A stretch of DNA of 64,000 nucleotides from the NCBI RefSeq assembly GCF_028583545.1, contig NZ_CP087107.1, positions 394,501 to 458,500 on the forward strand, written 5' to 3'. The position numbers and the translations under genes are program-made. Under the pieces are notes generated by a model. It worked only from the letters and a program-made list of their open reading frames with translations. It was not told the DNA's origin and did not search any database. Origin of the DNA: Methylobacterium sp. NMS14P (GTDB lineage Bacteria; Pseudomonadota; Alphaproteobacteria; Rhizobiales; Beijerinckiaceae). Positions 36,519 through 46,131 of this stretch are shown here, one piece after another; position 1 is the first letter of the stretch, and each line of letters begins with the position of its first letter.

Positions 36519-38216
36519 ATGACCGACGAACCGCACGGCCTCGACCGCGGCCTGACCAATTACGGCGACCGCGACTTCGCCCGCTACCTGCGCCGCTCCT
36601 TCGCGCGCTCCATGGGCATCTCGGTCGGCCTCCTGAACAAGCCGGTGGTCGGCATCGCCATGACGCCGTCGGGCTTCAACAACTGCCACCGGGGCATGCC
36701 CGAGCTGGTGGAGGCGGTCTCCCGCGGCGTGCTGGCGGCCGGGGCCCTGCCGCGGCCGTTCCCGACCGTGTCACTCGGCGAGGTTTTCCTCAACCCGACC
36801 AGCATGATGTACCGCAACCTCATGGCCATGGACACCGAGGAGATGATCGGCGCCCAGCCGATGGACGCGGTGGTGCTGATCGGCGGCTGCGACAAGACCG
36901 TGCCGGCCCAGCTCATGGGCGCGGCCTCCGCCGACCTGCCGGCGATCCAGCTCGTCACCGGCCCGATGTCGACCGGCCGCCACAGGGGCCAGCGGCTCGG
37001 CGCCTGCACGGATTGCCGGGGTTTCTGGGCCAAGTACCGGGCCGGCACCGTCGACGCCGAGGAGATTGCCGAGGTCGAGGGCCGGCTCTCCGTCACGGCC
37101 GGCACCTGCGCGGTGATGGGTACGGCCTCGACCATGGCGTGCATCGCCGAGGCGCTCGGCATGTCGCTGCCGGGCACCGCGGCGATCCCGGCGGTGCATT
37201 CCGACCGGCTGGTGGCCGCCGAGGAGACCGGCCGCGCGGCGGTGCGGCTGATCCAGTCGAAGATCCGGCCCTCCCGGGTGATCACCCAGAAGTCGGTCGA
37301 GAACGCGATCCGCGTGCTGATGGCGGTGTCGGGCTCGACCAACGCCATCGTGCACCTCACCGCCATCGCGGGGCGGCTCGGCATCCGGATCTCGCCCGAG
37401 CGCTTCAATCAGATCTCCGACGAGACACCGGTGCTGATCGACCTGAAGCCCGTGGGCCAGGGCTACATGGAGGATTTCCACGCCGCCGGCGGCATGGGCG
37501 CGCTCCTGCGCGAGCTGCGCCCGCTCCTCCACCTCGACACCGTGGACGTGGAGGGCCGGACGCTCGCCGAGCGCCTGGACGAGCCGGCCGGCTGGGTCGA
37601 CCGCGCGATTATCCGCACCGCGGAGGATCCCGTGTCGCCGGTCGGCGGCCTCGTGGCTCTGTCCGGCAGCCTCGCGCCCGACGGGGCGATCTTCAAGCGC
37701 GCGGCGGCGACGCCCGACCTGTTCGAGTCGGAGGGCCGGGCGGTGGTGTTCACCGGCCTGGAGGACCTGTCGGCGCGCGTCGACGACCCCGATCTCGACG
37801 TGGCGCCCGGCGACATCCTCGTCCTGCAGAACGCCGGCCCGCACGCGGCCGGCATGCCGGAGGCGGGCTACCTGCCCATCCCCAAGAAGCTGGCGCAGGC
37901 GGGGGTGAAGGACATGGTGCGCATCTCCGACGCGCGGATGTCGGGCACGGCCTTCGGGTCGATCGTCCTGCACGTGGCGCCCGAGGCCGCTCTCGGCGGG
38001 CCGCTGGCGGCGGTGCGCGACGGCGACCGCATCCGCCTGTCGATCCAGGACAAGCGCGTCGATCTCCTGGTCGCGGAGGACGAGATCGCCCGCCGGCTCG
38101 CCGACCACCGGCCGCCGCCGGCCCCGGCCCGGGGCTACAAGGCGCTCTACCGGCGCAGCGTCACGCAGGCCCCGGAGGGCTGCGACTTCGACTTCCTCGC
38201 CAAGGCCGAGGGCTGA
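36519..38216 (+). CDS. IlvD/Edd-family sugar-acid dehydratase
   Basis: A 565-residue dehydratase. Iron-sulfur ligands are Cys56 (FNNCHRG), Cys124 (GGCDKTVPA) and Cys197 (AGTCAVMGTAST); DARMSGTAFGSIVLHVAPE near the C-terminus is the family's product-side motif. The sequence is closer to the arabinonate/xylonate/galactonate-type branch than to housekeeping IlvD, which usually has ~615 residues, so its likely reaction is dehydration of a sugar acid to a 2-keto-3-deoxy acid. It could feed the DapA-like aldolase of the operon 17 kb upstream, but that is inference. Confidence 0.85.
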   Translation: MTDEPHGLDRGLTNYGDRDFARYLRRSFARSMGISVGLLNKPVVGIAMTPSGFNNCHRGMPELVEAVSRGVLAAGALPRPFPTVSLGEVFLNPTSMMYRNLMAMDTEEMIGAQPMDAVVLIGGCDKTVPAQLMGAASADLPAIQLVTGPMSTGRHRGQRLGACTDCRGFWAKYRAGTVDAEEIAEVEGRLSVTAGTCAVMGTASTMACIAEALGMSLPGTAAIPAVHSDRLVAAEETGRAAVRLIQSKIRPSRVITQKSVENAIRVLMAVSGSTNAIVHLTAIAGRLGIRISPERFNQISDETPVLIDLKPVGQGYMEDFHAAGGMGALLRELRPLLHLDTVDVEGRTLAERLDEPAGWVDRAIIRTAEDPVSPVGGLVALSGSLAPDGAIFKRAAATPDLFESEGRAVVFTGLEDLSARVDDPDLDVAPGDILVLQNAGPHAAGMPEAGYLPIPKKLAQAGVKDMVRISDARMSGTAFGSIVLHVAPEAALGGPLAAVRDGDRIRLSIQDKRVDLLVAEDEIARRLADHRPPPAPARGYKALYRRSVTQAPEGCDFDFLAKAEG

Positions 38217-38311
38217 CGTCCCGGGCCGTCCTGTCCGGGCGCGTCAGAGACCGGCTCCGCCATCCGGGACGCGCCCGCCGGCCCCGCGACCCGGCAGGCA
38301 GACCGCGTTCG

Positions 38312-39796
38312 TCATCGCCCCGACGGTGCCGGGGCGTCACGACGCGTCGCGTCGCGCGTGCCCATCGGCTCCGGTCCGGGCATCGCGGCCCGCCGGGCGA
38401 GGCTTCCAGCCGCCGCGACGGCTCCGGGCACCGCGGCCATCTCGGGCGCGGCCTTGGTTCGGATCATCCGTCCCGTGGCGAAGGCGGTGGCATTGACGAG
38501 GCCCATGGTGACGAAGCCGGCCGAGAGGGCGGCGAACATCCCGGCCAAGCCGAGCCCGAGCACGGCCGCGATCCAGGCGCCGCCCAGCGCCACCCCCAGC
38601 CGGAGCAGGCTGGCGGTGAGCGGCCAGCCGACGCGGCCGGCGCCCTGGGCGGCGAAGTAGAGGGCGAGGCCGGCCCCGAAGAACCCGTAGAAGGGCCCGG
38701 CGATCCGGAGATACGATGAGCCGGTGGCCATCATGGCCGCGTCGCCCCCGAACAGGCTCAGCCAGGTCTCGGGATACGCGGCCGCCGCGAGGCCGATGGC
38801 CTCCGTCAGGCCGCCGGCCACGAGGGCGCCGGTCAGCGCGGCCCGGCGGGCGCGGGCTTCCATGCCGGCGCCGAGGGCCGTCCCGACGAGCGCCGCGATG
38901 GGCGAGCCGAGCCCGAACACGAGCGGGACCAGCAGGTACTCCAGCCGCGCGCCGGTGCCGTATCCGGCCACCGCCGCCGGCCCCGCCGTCCCGACGAAGC
39001 CGGTCGCCGCGATGACTGTGACGTTCGAGGTCACGCTGGCGATGCCCGACAGAAGGCCGATGCGCAGGATCTCACGGGACGGTGCCCAGGTCAGAATCGG
39101 GGGACGCCGGCTCGGGCGCAGGACGCCGCGGCCGGACCAGATGTAGGCGGCGAAGACGGCGGAGCCCACGGCGTAGTAGCCCGCGAAGGCGACGCCGCCG
39201 CCCACGACCCCGAGCCTGGGGAGCGGGCCCCAGCCGAAGATCAGCGCGGGCGAGAGCGGGATCAGCACGGCGGCCCCGGCGCAGGTGACGCCGGCCGGGA
39301 GCGCCATGTTGCCGGTCCCGCGGATCACCGCCGCCAGCGCGTTGAACAGCCAGATCAGGATCGCCGCGCCGAACACGACGCCCGCGTAGGCGGTCGCGGC
39401 CCCGAGCGAGCCCCCGGTGCCGCCCATGGCGGCGTACAGCCTCGGGCCCAGGGGGAGGGCGAGGAGGCTGGTGACGGCACCCAGCCCGAGGCCGATCGCG
39501 GCGGCGTGCCAGGCGAGGAGATCTGCCTCCGCCCGCCGGCCCGCGCCCAGGGTGCGCGAGACCGCCGACTGGATGCCGCCGCCCATGCCGCCGGCGGACA
39601 GCATCTGGACGAGCATCACCACCGGGAAGACGAGGGCCATGCCGGCCAAGGCATCGGTTCCGAGTTCCGCGACGAAGTACGTCTCGATCAGGCCGATGGA
39701 GGTCTGGACGACCATGACCACGACGTTCGGCACGGCCATTCGGGCCAGGGTCGGCACGAGAGGCGCTTCGAGCAGGCGGCGCGTGCGGATGTCCAT
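38312..39796 (-). CDS. MATE family efflux transporter
   Basis: A 494-residue polytopic protein with twelve predicted helices in two pseudo-symmetric halves (PTLARMAVPNVVVMVVQTS at the start, GLLSGIASVTSNVTVIAATG in the second half). It should export cationic or neutral compounds using Na+ or H+. No regulator sits beside it. It is convergent with the sugar-acid dehydratase, with a 95-base gap. Confidence 0.85.
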   Translation of the reverse strand: MDIRTRRLLEAPLVPTLARMAVPNVVVMVVQTSIGLIETYFVAELGTDALAGMALVFPVVMLVQMLSAGGMGGGIQSAVSRTLGAGRRAEADLLAWHAAAIGLGLGAVTSLLALPLGPRLYAAMGGTGGSLGAATAYAGVVFGAAILIWLFNALAAVIRGTGNMALPAGVTCAGAAVLIPLSPALIFGWGPLPRLGVVGGGVAFAGYYAVGSAVFAAYIWSGRGVLRPSRRPPILTWAPSREILRIGLLSGIASVTSNVTVIAATGFVGTAGPAAVAGYGTGARLEYLLVPLVFGLGSPIAALVGTALGAGMEARARRAALTGALVAGGLTEAIGLAAAAYPETWLSLFGGDAAMMATGSSYLRIAGPFYGFFGAGLALYFAAQGAGRVGWPLTASLLRLGVALGGAWIAAVLGLGLAGMFAALSAGFVTMGLVNATAFATGRMIRTKAAPEMAAVPGAVAAAGSLARRAAMPGPEPMGTRDATRRDAPAPSGR

Positions 39797-39907
39797 GGCG
39801 GGGACCTCACAGTCTCACGGATCGCGGCCGAGCGCCCGCGATGGCGATAGGGCTCGAGACCGACTTTCGGTGCGGTGCAGGCACCCGGGCGGCGACGGCC
39901 TGCGCGG

Positions 39908-40453
39908 TCAGCCGGCGGCCGGCGTCCGCGCTCCGGGCAGATCGAACAGGAGGCAGGTCGTGCTCGCGGTCGCGACGAGGCGGCCGGACTCGTCGCTGAG
40001 GCGGCCCTCGGCCACGGCCTGCTGCCGACCGGCGTGGACGACCTGCCCGACCGCGGTCAGCAGGCCGGACCTCTCGGTGGCGGCCCGCAGGAAATTCAGC
40101 TTGAACTCCAGCGTCGTGTAACCGCGACCGACCGGCAAGGTCGCGTGCACGGCACAGCCCATGACGCTGTCGAGCAGCGTGGCGAGGGAGCCGCCGTGGA
40201 CGGAGCCCAGCGGGTTGAAGAGGTACTCCGCGGCCGGCATGCACATCCGGGCCGTGCCGGGATCGACCGACACGAATTCGATGCCGAGCAGCTGGATCGC
40301 GGGCGGCGGCGGGATCTCCCCCGCGATGAGCGCGCGCAGGAAGTCGATCCCCGCGAGGGCTTGTCCCGCCGCGGCGATGGAGCGGGGATCCGCCCATTCG
40401 ACGATCCTCCGCCGCGAAGGCTCGGGCGATCTCGAAGCCGCGTCGCCGGTCAT
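39908..40453 (-). CDS. PaaI-type hotdog thioesterase
   Basis: A 181-residue hotdog-fold protein with the PaaI/4HBT motif YLFNPLGSVHGGSLATLLDSVMG, containing the HGG turn and catalytic aspartate, then TTLEFKLNFLRAAT. Expected to hydrolyse acyl- or aryl-CoA thioesters. The start at 40453 follows AGAAGG. It lies 235 bases after a TetR gene on the same strand and probably has its own promoter in the A+T-rich 40540-40600 patch, where CGYAATCTA occurs twice as a direct repeat. Confidence 0.8.
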   Translation of the reverse strand: MTGDAASRSPEPSRRRIVEWADPRSIAAAGQALAGIDFLRALIAGEIPPPPAIQLLGIEFVSVDPGTARMCMPAAEYLFNPLGSVHGGSLATLLDSVMGCAVHATLPVGRGYTTLEFKLNFLRAATERSGLLTAVGQVVHAGRQQAVAEGRLSDESGRLVATASTTCLLFDLPGARTPAAG

Positions 40454-40687
40454 CGGTGAACCTTCTGGAATCGGGGGCGGGCGACGGAGGCGCGGCCTCG
40501 CGGGCGACCCAGGCGGGCCGCGTCGGGTCCGCGATCCAATTTTCAATGTTGACCGTAATCTATATGGATGCGGGTCGCAATCTAAAAGCGCGGGGTGCGG
40601 CGCGTCCGGCTCGCCGGGCGACGCGCGATGCGCGATGCGCCGCCCCGACGGTGCGGCAGCCCGGGCCAGGCGCCGCCTTGGATCGAC

Positions 40688-41230
40688 TCAGACCGGGATC
40701 GCGGAGCGCGCCGCCTCGAGCAACTCACTGGCCAGGGCCTCGTCGTCGACGCCCCGCGCCAGCACCACCGCCCCCACCATGGTCGATAGCGCGATCAGGG
40801 AGCGCTGCCTGCGGCGCTCCTTCGAAGCTCTGGGCAGCCTGTCCGCGATGAGGCCGGCGAGCCCCTTGACCCCCTGCGTGAACCGCGACCGCAGGGCGCT
40901 TCCGGGCGGCTCGCGCCCGACGTCGTTCACCAGCGCCGCCACGGGGCAGCCTCTCCCCGGCGTCCGGACGTGCCCGAGGGAGAGATAGTTCTCGATGAAG
41001 GCGTCGAGGTTCGCGCGGTACTCGGCGCCGATCGCGGCGTCGAACGCCTCCGCGGCGAGGGCGTCCTTGTTGGCGAACTGACCGTAGAAGCCGCCATGGG
41101 TCAGGCCGGCGGCCGCCATGATGTCGACGACGCCGATCCCGTGCAGGCCGCGCTCCCGGAACAGGGCCGATGCGACCTCGACCACGCGCTGGCGGTTCAG
41201 CTTGGCTTGCTCCTGCGAGACCCTTGGCAT
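40688..41230 (-). CDS. TetR/AcrR-family repressor, likely of the adjacent RND operon
   Basis: A 180-residue TetR protein with the N-terminal helix-turn-helix (VVEVASALFRERGLHGIGVV then AGLTHGGFYGQFANKDAL) and a C-terminal ligand domain with GCPVAALVNDV, as in AcrR/NemR-like members. It lies downstream of the RND operon on the same strand but has its own A+T-rich promoter region. A shared 12-base motif in front of this gene and the RND adaptor gene supports local and self regulation. Confidence 0.85.
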   Translation of the reverse strand: MPRVSQEQAKLNRQRVVEVASALFRERGLHGIGVVDIMAAAGLTHGGFYGQFANKDALAAEAFDAAIGAEYRANLDAFIENYLSLGHVRTPGRGCPVAALVNDVGREPPGSALRSRFTQGVKGLAGLIADRLPRASKERRRQRSLIALSTMVGAVVLARGVDDEALASELLEAARSAIPV

Positions 41231-41258
41231 CGTACCGTCCTCCGCACCGCTCTCTCAC

Positions 41259-41270
41259 ATAGATGCGAGA
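41259..41270 (+). promoter_or_regulatory. Candidate TetR operator, copy 1
   Basis: ATAGATGCGAGA lies 29-40 bases upstream of the TetR start. It matches, at 10 of 12 positions, the sequence in front of the RND adaptor gene (45717-45728, opposite strand). Confidence 0.4.
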
Positions 41271-41439
41271 TGTCATTTATTGAAGGGAGGGCGACCCGCG
41301 GATGCTCGAGACCCGGCGGATGGCGGCGTCGCGGTCGCGCCGCGGCCGCCGGTCAGGGCTGTCGACCGGCCCGCGCGAGGGGGCGAAGCGCGGGCCGGTC
41401 GATGCACCGCGCGCCCGAGACGCGAACGCGCGATCGCGG

Positions 41440-41462
41440 GATGCCCCGGACAGCGGGGCATC
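41440..41462 (-). terminator. Hairpin after the RND pump gene
   Basis: GATGCCCCG and CGGGGCATC form a perfect 9-bp stem with a GACAG loop, 19 bases after the pump's stop codon. There is no U-tract; it may act as an intrinsic or Rho-assisted terminator, or as an mRNA 3' stabiliser. Confidence 0.5.
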
Positions 41463-41480
41463 GGTGGGGGTGATGCCGGG

Positions 41481-44400
41481 TCAGGGCTCGGCCGGCACCG
41501 GCACCGGTGCGGGGCCGGACGCGGTCCGCGCCGCGCGCGCGTCCCGCTTCACCCGGAACCAGAGGGCGTAGAGGGCCGGCAGGAACAGCAGCGTCAGCAG
41601 GGTCCCGACCCCGACGCCGCCGATCAGCACGTAGGCCAGCGCCCCCCAGAACACCGAGTGGGTGAGCGGGACGAAGGCGAGCATCGCGGCGGCGGCCGTC
41701 AGGATCACCGGTCGGGCCCGCCGCACCGTCGACTCGACGATGGCCTCGTAGTCCGACAGGCCCGCCGCGCGGTCGTGGTGGATCTGGTCCACCAGGATCA
41801 GCGTGTTGCGCATCAGGATGCCCGACAGCGCGATCAGGCCGAGGATCGCGTTGAAGCCGAAGGGCTGGTGGAAGACAAGCAGCGTCGGGACGGCCCCGAC
41901 GAGGCCGAGCGGCGCGGTCGCGAACACCATGACCATGGTGGTGAACGAGCGCACCTGCAGCATGATGACCGTCAGCGTCACGATCAGCATCAGCGGGAAG
42001 ACCGTCACCAGCGCCCTCATCGCCTTCTCGCTCTCCTCCACCGAGCCGGCCGTGTCGATGCGGTAGCCGGGCGGCAGCTTCGCCTTGATGGCCGCGAGTT
42101 CGGGCACGATCTGCGCGTGGATGTCCGGCGGCTGCTTGCCGTCGATCACGTCGCCCTGCACGCGGATGTAGCTCTCGCGGTTGTAGCGCTTGAGCACCGC
42201 GTCCTCGTTGCGGCTCTCCAGGTGCGCGACCTGGGAGAGCGGCACCTGCCGCCCGTCCCGCGTGGCCAGCGTCAGGTCGCCGATGTCGCCGAGCGAGCGG
42301 CGCTCGGGGCCGGGGCTGCGCAGGAGCACGTCCACGGAGCGCAGGTTCTCGCGGACCTGGGTCGCCGGCGTCCCGTTGAGGTAGCTCTGCAGCTGCTGGC
42401 CGGCCTCCTTCGGCGTCAGGCCGATCAGGCGCAGGCGTTCCTGGTCGAGGGCGAGGTGCAGGGTCGGCGTCCTGTCGCCCCAGTCGAGGTGGACGAGGCG
42501 CATGTTGGGGTTGGCCATCATGACGTCGCGCACCTCCGCGGCGATGCCCCGGACGACGTTGAGGTCGGGACCGACCACCCGGAAGGCGACGGGGAAGCGC
42601 ACCGGCGGCCCGAACACGATCTGCAGCACCCGCACCCGCGCCTCGGGGAAGAGGCCCTCGTCGACGAGCCGCCGCACCTTGACCCGAAGCGCGTCGCGGG
42701 CGTGGGCGTCGGCGGTCTGGACGACGATCTGCGCGAAGGCGGGGTCCGGCAGCTCCGGGTCGAACGAGAGCACGAAGCGCGGCATGCCCTGGCCGATATA
42801 GCTCGTGATCTCGCCCGCCTCGGGGAGCGCGCGCACGGCCGCCTCGACCCTCCGGACGCTCGCCTCGGTGGTGGCGAAGGCGGAGCCGGTCGGCAGCGTC
42901 ACCTCGACGATGAGCTCGGAGCGCTCCGAGTTCGGGAAGAACTGCTTCTCGACCTTGCCCATGCCGACCGCGGCCGCCGCGAACAGCGCCACGGTGATGC
43001 CGGCGGCCATCCACTTGTGATCGACCGAGAGCCGAACGACCCGGCGCAGGCGCTGGTAGTTCCGCGTGGCGTAGATCGCGGCGTGCCCGCCCTCGACCTT
43101 CTTGATGTCGGGGAGGAGCTTGACGCCGAGGTAGGGCGTGAAAGTCACGGCCACGATCCACGACACGATCAGCGAGAAGGCCACCACCCAGAAGATGTTG
43201 CCGGCATACTCGCCCGCCGTAGAGGCGGCGAAGCCCACCGGCAGGAAGCCCGCGATGGTGACGAGCGTGCCGGTCAGCATCGGCGCGGCGGTGGCGCTCC
43301 AGGCATAGGTCGCCGCCGAGACCCGGTCGGCGCCTTCCTCCATGCGCACCACCATCATCTCGATGGCGATGATGGCGTCGTCGACGAGGAGGCCCAGCGA
43401 GATGATCAGGGCGCCGAGCGTGATGCGGTCGAAGTCGCGGCCGGTGATCATCATGACCACGAACACCGCCGAGAGGGTCAGCGGCACGGCCAGCGCCACC
43501 ACGATGCCGACCCGGAAGCCCAGGGCCACGAGGCTCACGAAGATCACCACCGAGAGCGCGGTGAAGAACTTCACCATGAACTCGTGGATGGCGTCGTCGA
43601 TCACCTTCGCCTGGTCGGTGATTTTCGTGAAGGTGATGCCGGTCGGGAGTTCGTGATGGATCGCGACCTCCTCGGCGTTCAGCGCCTCGCCCAGGCTGAG
43701 GCCGTTGAAGCCCGGCTTCATCACGAGCCCCAGCACCAGGGCCGGCGCGCCGTCGTTGCGGATCGCGAAGACCTTCGGGTCCTCGTAGCCGCGCCTCACC
43801 GCGGCGATGTCGCCGAGCTTGAGGCTGCGGTCGCCGGCCGCCACCGGGAGGTCGCGGATCGCGTCGAGGCCGTCGATGGCGCCGTCGAGCCGCAGGTACA
43901 CGCGCGGGCCGTCGGCCTCGACGAAGCCGGCCGGGGTCACGTCGTTCTGGTTGGCGAGCGCCGCCAGGAGCTGCTGGCCGGTGATGCCCAGAGTCGCGAG
44001 GCGCTGGTAGGAGACCTCGACGAAGATCTTCTGCGCCTGCTCGCCGAGGATGTTGATCTTCTCGACGCCGGGCACGCGCAGCAGCCGCTGGCGCAGGTCC
44101 TCGGCGCGCAGCACGAGATGCCGGTGCGGCAGCCCTTCGGCCTGGAGCGCGTAGAGGGCGAAGTAGACGTCCGAGAACTCGTCGTTGAAGAGCGGCCCGA
44201 GCACGCCGCGCGGCAGGCTGGAGGCCTGGTCGGAGAGCTTCTTGCGCGCCTGGTAGAACTCCGACTGGAGCTTGGCCGGCGGCATGTTGTCCTTGAAGAA
44301 GACCTTCATCAGCATCAGGCCGGGGCGGACGGTCGTCTCGACCCGGTCGTAGTAGACGAGCTCCTGGAGCCGCTTCTCCAGCGGGTCGGCGACCTGCCGC

Positions 44401-44594
44401 TGCATCTCGTCGGTGGTCGCGCCGGGCCAGGCGGCCGAGACCGCCATGGTCTTGACCGTGAAGGTCGGGTCCTCGGCGCGCCCGAGCTTCTCGAAGGCGA
44501 AGATCCCGGCCGCGGTGACGGCGAGCAGGAGGAACAGCGTGACGGCGCGCTCGCGCACCGCCAGGGCCGAGAGGTTGAAGCCGGAGGCGGTCAT
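41481..44594 (-). CDS. RND efflux pump (second system)
   Basis: A 1037-residue RND transporter of full length. Helix 4 contains LGLLVDDAIIAIEMMVVRME with the proton-relay aspartates, and the last helices include RNTLILVDQIHHDRAAG. The porter domains contain VRPGLMLMKVFFKDNMPPAK and related segments of the AcrB/CusA-related branch that lacks the classical drug-binding phenylalanines. The ATG at 44594 overlaps the adaptor's stop (ATGA), so pump and adaptor are translationally coupled. Substrates are unknown. Confidence 0.9.
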   Translation of the reverse strand: MTASGFNLSALAVRERAVTLFLLLAVTAAGIFAFEKLGRAEDPTFTVKTMAVSAAWPGATTDEMQRQVADPLEKRLQELVYYDRVETTVRPGLMLMKVFFKDNMPPAKLQSEFYQARKKLSDQASSLPRGVLGPLFNDEFSDVYFALYALQAEGLPHRHLVLRAEDLRQRLLRVPGVEKINILGEQAQKIFVEVSYQRLATLGITGQQLLAALANQNDVTPAGFVEADGPRVYLRLDGAIDGLDAIRDLPVAAGDRSLKLGDIAAVRRGYEDPKVFAIRNDGAPALVLGLVMKPGFNGLSLGEALNAEEVAIHHELPTGITFTKITDQAKVIDDAIHEFMVKFFTALSVVIFVSLVALGFRVGIVVALAVPLTLSAVFVVMMITGRDFDRITLGALIISLGLLVDDAIIAIEMMVVRMEEGADRVSAATYAWSATAAPMLTGTLVTIAGFLPVGFAASTAGEYAGNIFWVVAFSLIVSWIVAVTFTPYLGVKLLPDIKKVEGGHAAIYATRNYQRLRRVVRLSVDHKWMAAGITVALFAAAAVGMGKVEKQFFPNSERSELIVEVTLPTGSAFATTEASVRRVEAAVRALPEAGEITSYIGQGMPRFVLSFDPELPDPAFAQIVVQTADAHARDALRVKVRRLVDEGLFPEARVRVLQIVFGPPVRFPVAFRVVGPDLNVVRGIAAEVRDVMMANPNMRLVHLDWGDRTPTLHLALDQERLRLIGLTPKEAGQQLQSYLNGTPATQVRENLRSVDVLLRSPGPERRSLGDIGDLTLATRDGRQVPLSQVAHLESRNEDAVLKRYNRESYIRVQGDVIDGKQPPDIHAQIVPELAAIKAKLPPGYRIDTAGSVEESEKAMRALVTVFPLMLIVTLTVIMLQVRSFTTMVMVFATAPLGLVGAVPTLLVFHQPFGFNAILGLIALSGILMRNTLILVDQIHHDRAAGLSDYEAIVESTVRRARPVILTAAAAMLAFVPLTHSVFWGALAYVLIGGVGVGTLLTLLFLPALYALWFRVKRDARAARTASGPAPVPVPAEP

Positions 44595-45676
44595 CGGCCG
44601 GCCTCCGCCATGCTCGCGGTCGCCTGCCGGACCGTCTGCCCCGCCTTGAGCAGATGGGCGCCGAGCGCGACGACGCGGTCGCCGGGGTTCAGGCCGGAGG
44701 CGATCTCGGCGTTCTCCTCCGCCAGGCGCGCGACGGTGACGGGCTGCGCCGCGACGGTCTGGGTCTCGGCGTCGTAGCGCCAGACGGCCGAGCCGCCGCC
44801 CTGGTCGAACAGGGCCCCGAGCGGCACGGACACCGAAGCCCGCGCCTGTGCCTGGACGGGAGTCAGCTGGAGCGTCACGGTCGCCCCGAGGGGCGCGGTC
44901 TCGCCCCCGCCCGAGAGGATGTAGCGGGCGCGGTAGGTGCGGGTCGCCGGGTCGGCCGTGGCCGACAACTCCCGGAGCTTGGCCGGGTAGGTGGTCTCCC
45001 CCTCGGCGTAGAGGGTCGCCGACGCCGCGCCCTGGGCCAGCTGCCGGCTTCCCTCCGGCAGGAACACCTCCGCCTCGCGGGCGCCGTCGCGGGCGAGCCT
45101 CACCACCGTCTGCCCGGCGGCGACGACCTGCCCGGGCTCGGTCGGCACCTCCATCACGACCCCGTCGGCATCGGCCTGGAGCTCGGAATAGCCGGCCTGG
45201 TTGGCGATCTGGCCGGCCTGGGCCTCGGCGTTGGCGAACTGGGCGATGGCGGCGTCGGCGGCCGCCTTGTTCTGGTCGTAGGTCTGCTTCGAGGTCCAGC
45301 CGTCGCCGACGAGCCTGCGGCTGCGCTCCTCGTCGGCCCTGGCCTTGATCATCTGCGCGCGGGCCGCCTCGACCGAGGCGCGGGCCGCGTTGAGCGCCAG
45401 GGTGAAGTCGGTCCGGTCGAGCCGCATCAGGGGCTGCCCGAGGCGCACGTGGTCGCCCGGGTCGACGAGGCGCTCGAAGATCTTGCCGCCGACCCGGAAG
45501 CCGAGATTGCTCTCGGTGCGGGCCCGGATGACCCCGGTGTAGCGCGCGACGGCCGCCGCGGCGGGCGCGACCGCGACGGTCTGGACCAGCGCCGGCTCCG
45601 GCGTGACGGCGGTCTCGGCCGGCGAGCATGCCGCGAGTGCCAAGCCGGCGAACCCGATCACCCATCGCGCATCCAT
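44591..45676 (-). CDS. RND efflux adaptor lipoprotein (second system)
   Basis: A 361-residue membrane-fusion protein. The lipobox LAAC places the lipidated Cys at 17, so the adaptor is anchored to the inner membrane by a lipid. Lipoyl halves (FRVGGKIFERLVDPGDHVRL and a later DADGVVMEVPTEPGQVVAAG) flank a coiled-coil hairpin. The ATG at 45676 is chosen because it gives a proper lipoprotein signal; an ATG at 45724 would add residues from the A+T-rich operator region. First gene of the two-gene efflux operon. Confidence 0.9.
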   Translation of the reverse strand: MDARWVIGFAGLALAACSPAETAVTPEPALVQTVAVAPAAAAVARYTGVIRARTESNLGFRVGGKIFERLVDPGDHVRLGQPLMRLDRTDFTLALNAARASVEAARAQMIKARADEERSRRLVGDGWTSKQTYDQNKAAADAAIAQFANAEAQAGQIANQAGYSELQADADGVVMEVPTEPGQVVAAGQTVVRLARDGAREAEVFLPEGSRQLAQGAASATLYAEGETTYPAKLRELSATADPATRTYRARYILSGGGETAPLGATVTLQLTPVQAQARASVSVPLGALFDQGGGSAVWRYDAETQTVAAQPVTVARLAEENAEIASGLNPGDRVVALGAHLLKAGQTVRQATASMAEAGR

Positions 45677-46131
45677 GGCCGTAACCCCGTCGCCAGCTGG
45701 TCGCCTAAAAATTATGTCTATCATCTATTATGGCTCGGCATCGCGGTCAAGGGTTCCCCCTCGTCGCCCGGTCCGCGGGCCCGCTTCGGCGACGGCCGAG
45801 GACGTGCGGTCGATGGGCGATGCCCTCTGGCAGGTTCCGCCGACCCGCGGGCGTCGCGCCCGGTCGACGGCGAGGATCGGCGCGCTTCGGAGGGTCTCGG
45901 GTTCACGGGCGGCGGCGCGTCCGCCGGCCGCACGTGCCCGGGCGGACGCGGGGCGCTCGGCCAGATGCGTCCGGCAGCCAGATGCCCAGGCGGGGCGCGC
46001 GAGACGGCCTCGGTCGTGGTCGAAGGCCGGCACTGGCCGGTGGCTGAGGCTCAAGCTCGCCCCTCGGGCTGTCGACCCGGCGAGCGTCCCGTCCCCTTGA
46101 AGAGACCGGCCCCTGCCGGCATCTCACGATC
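45677..46131. other. Divergent region between RND adaptor and haemoglobin genes
   Basis: About 455 bases. The first 60 bases are A+T-rich (promoter/operator of the RND operon); the rest is GC-rich without a credible gene on either strand. A promoter for the haemoglobin gene is not evident. Confidence 0.4.
45717..45728 (-). promoter_or_regulatory. Candidate TetR operator, copy 2
   Basis: On the minus strand this reads ATAGATGATAGA, 41 bases before the RND adaptor start, matching copy 1 in front of the TetR gene at 10 of 12 bases. Confidence 0.4.

Noticed and set aside
41118..44777. 1219-residue plus-strand open frame opposite the second RND pump
   Set aside because: Long only because of GC-rich codon bias in the RND gene; the translation is low-complexity with no domain.
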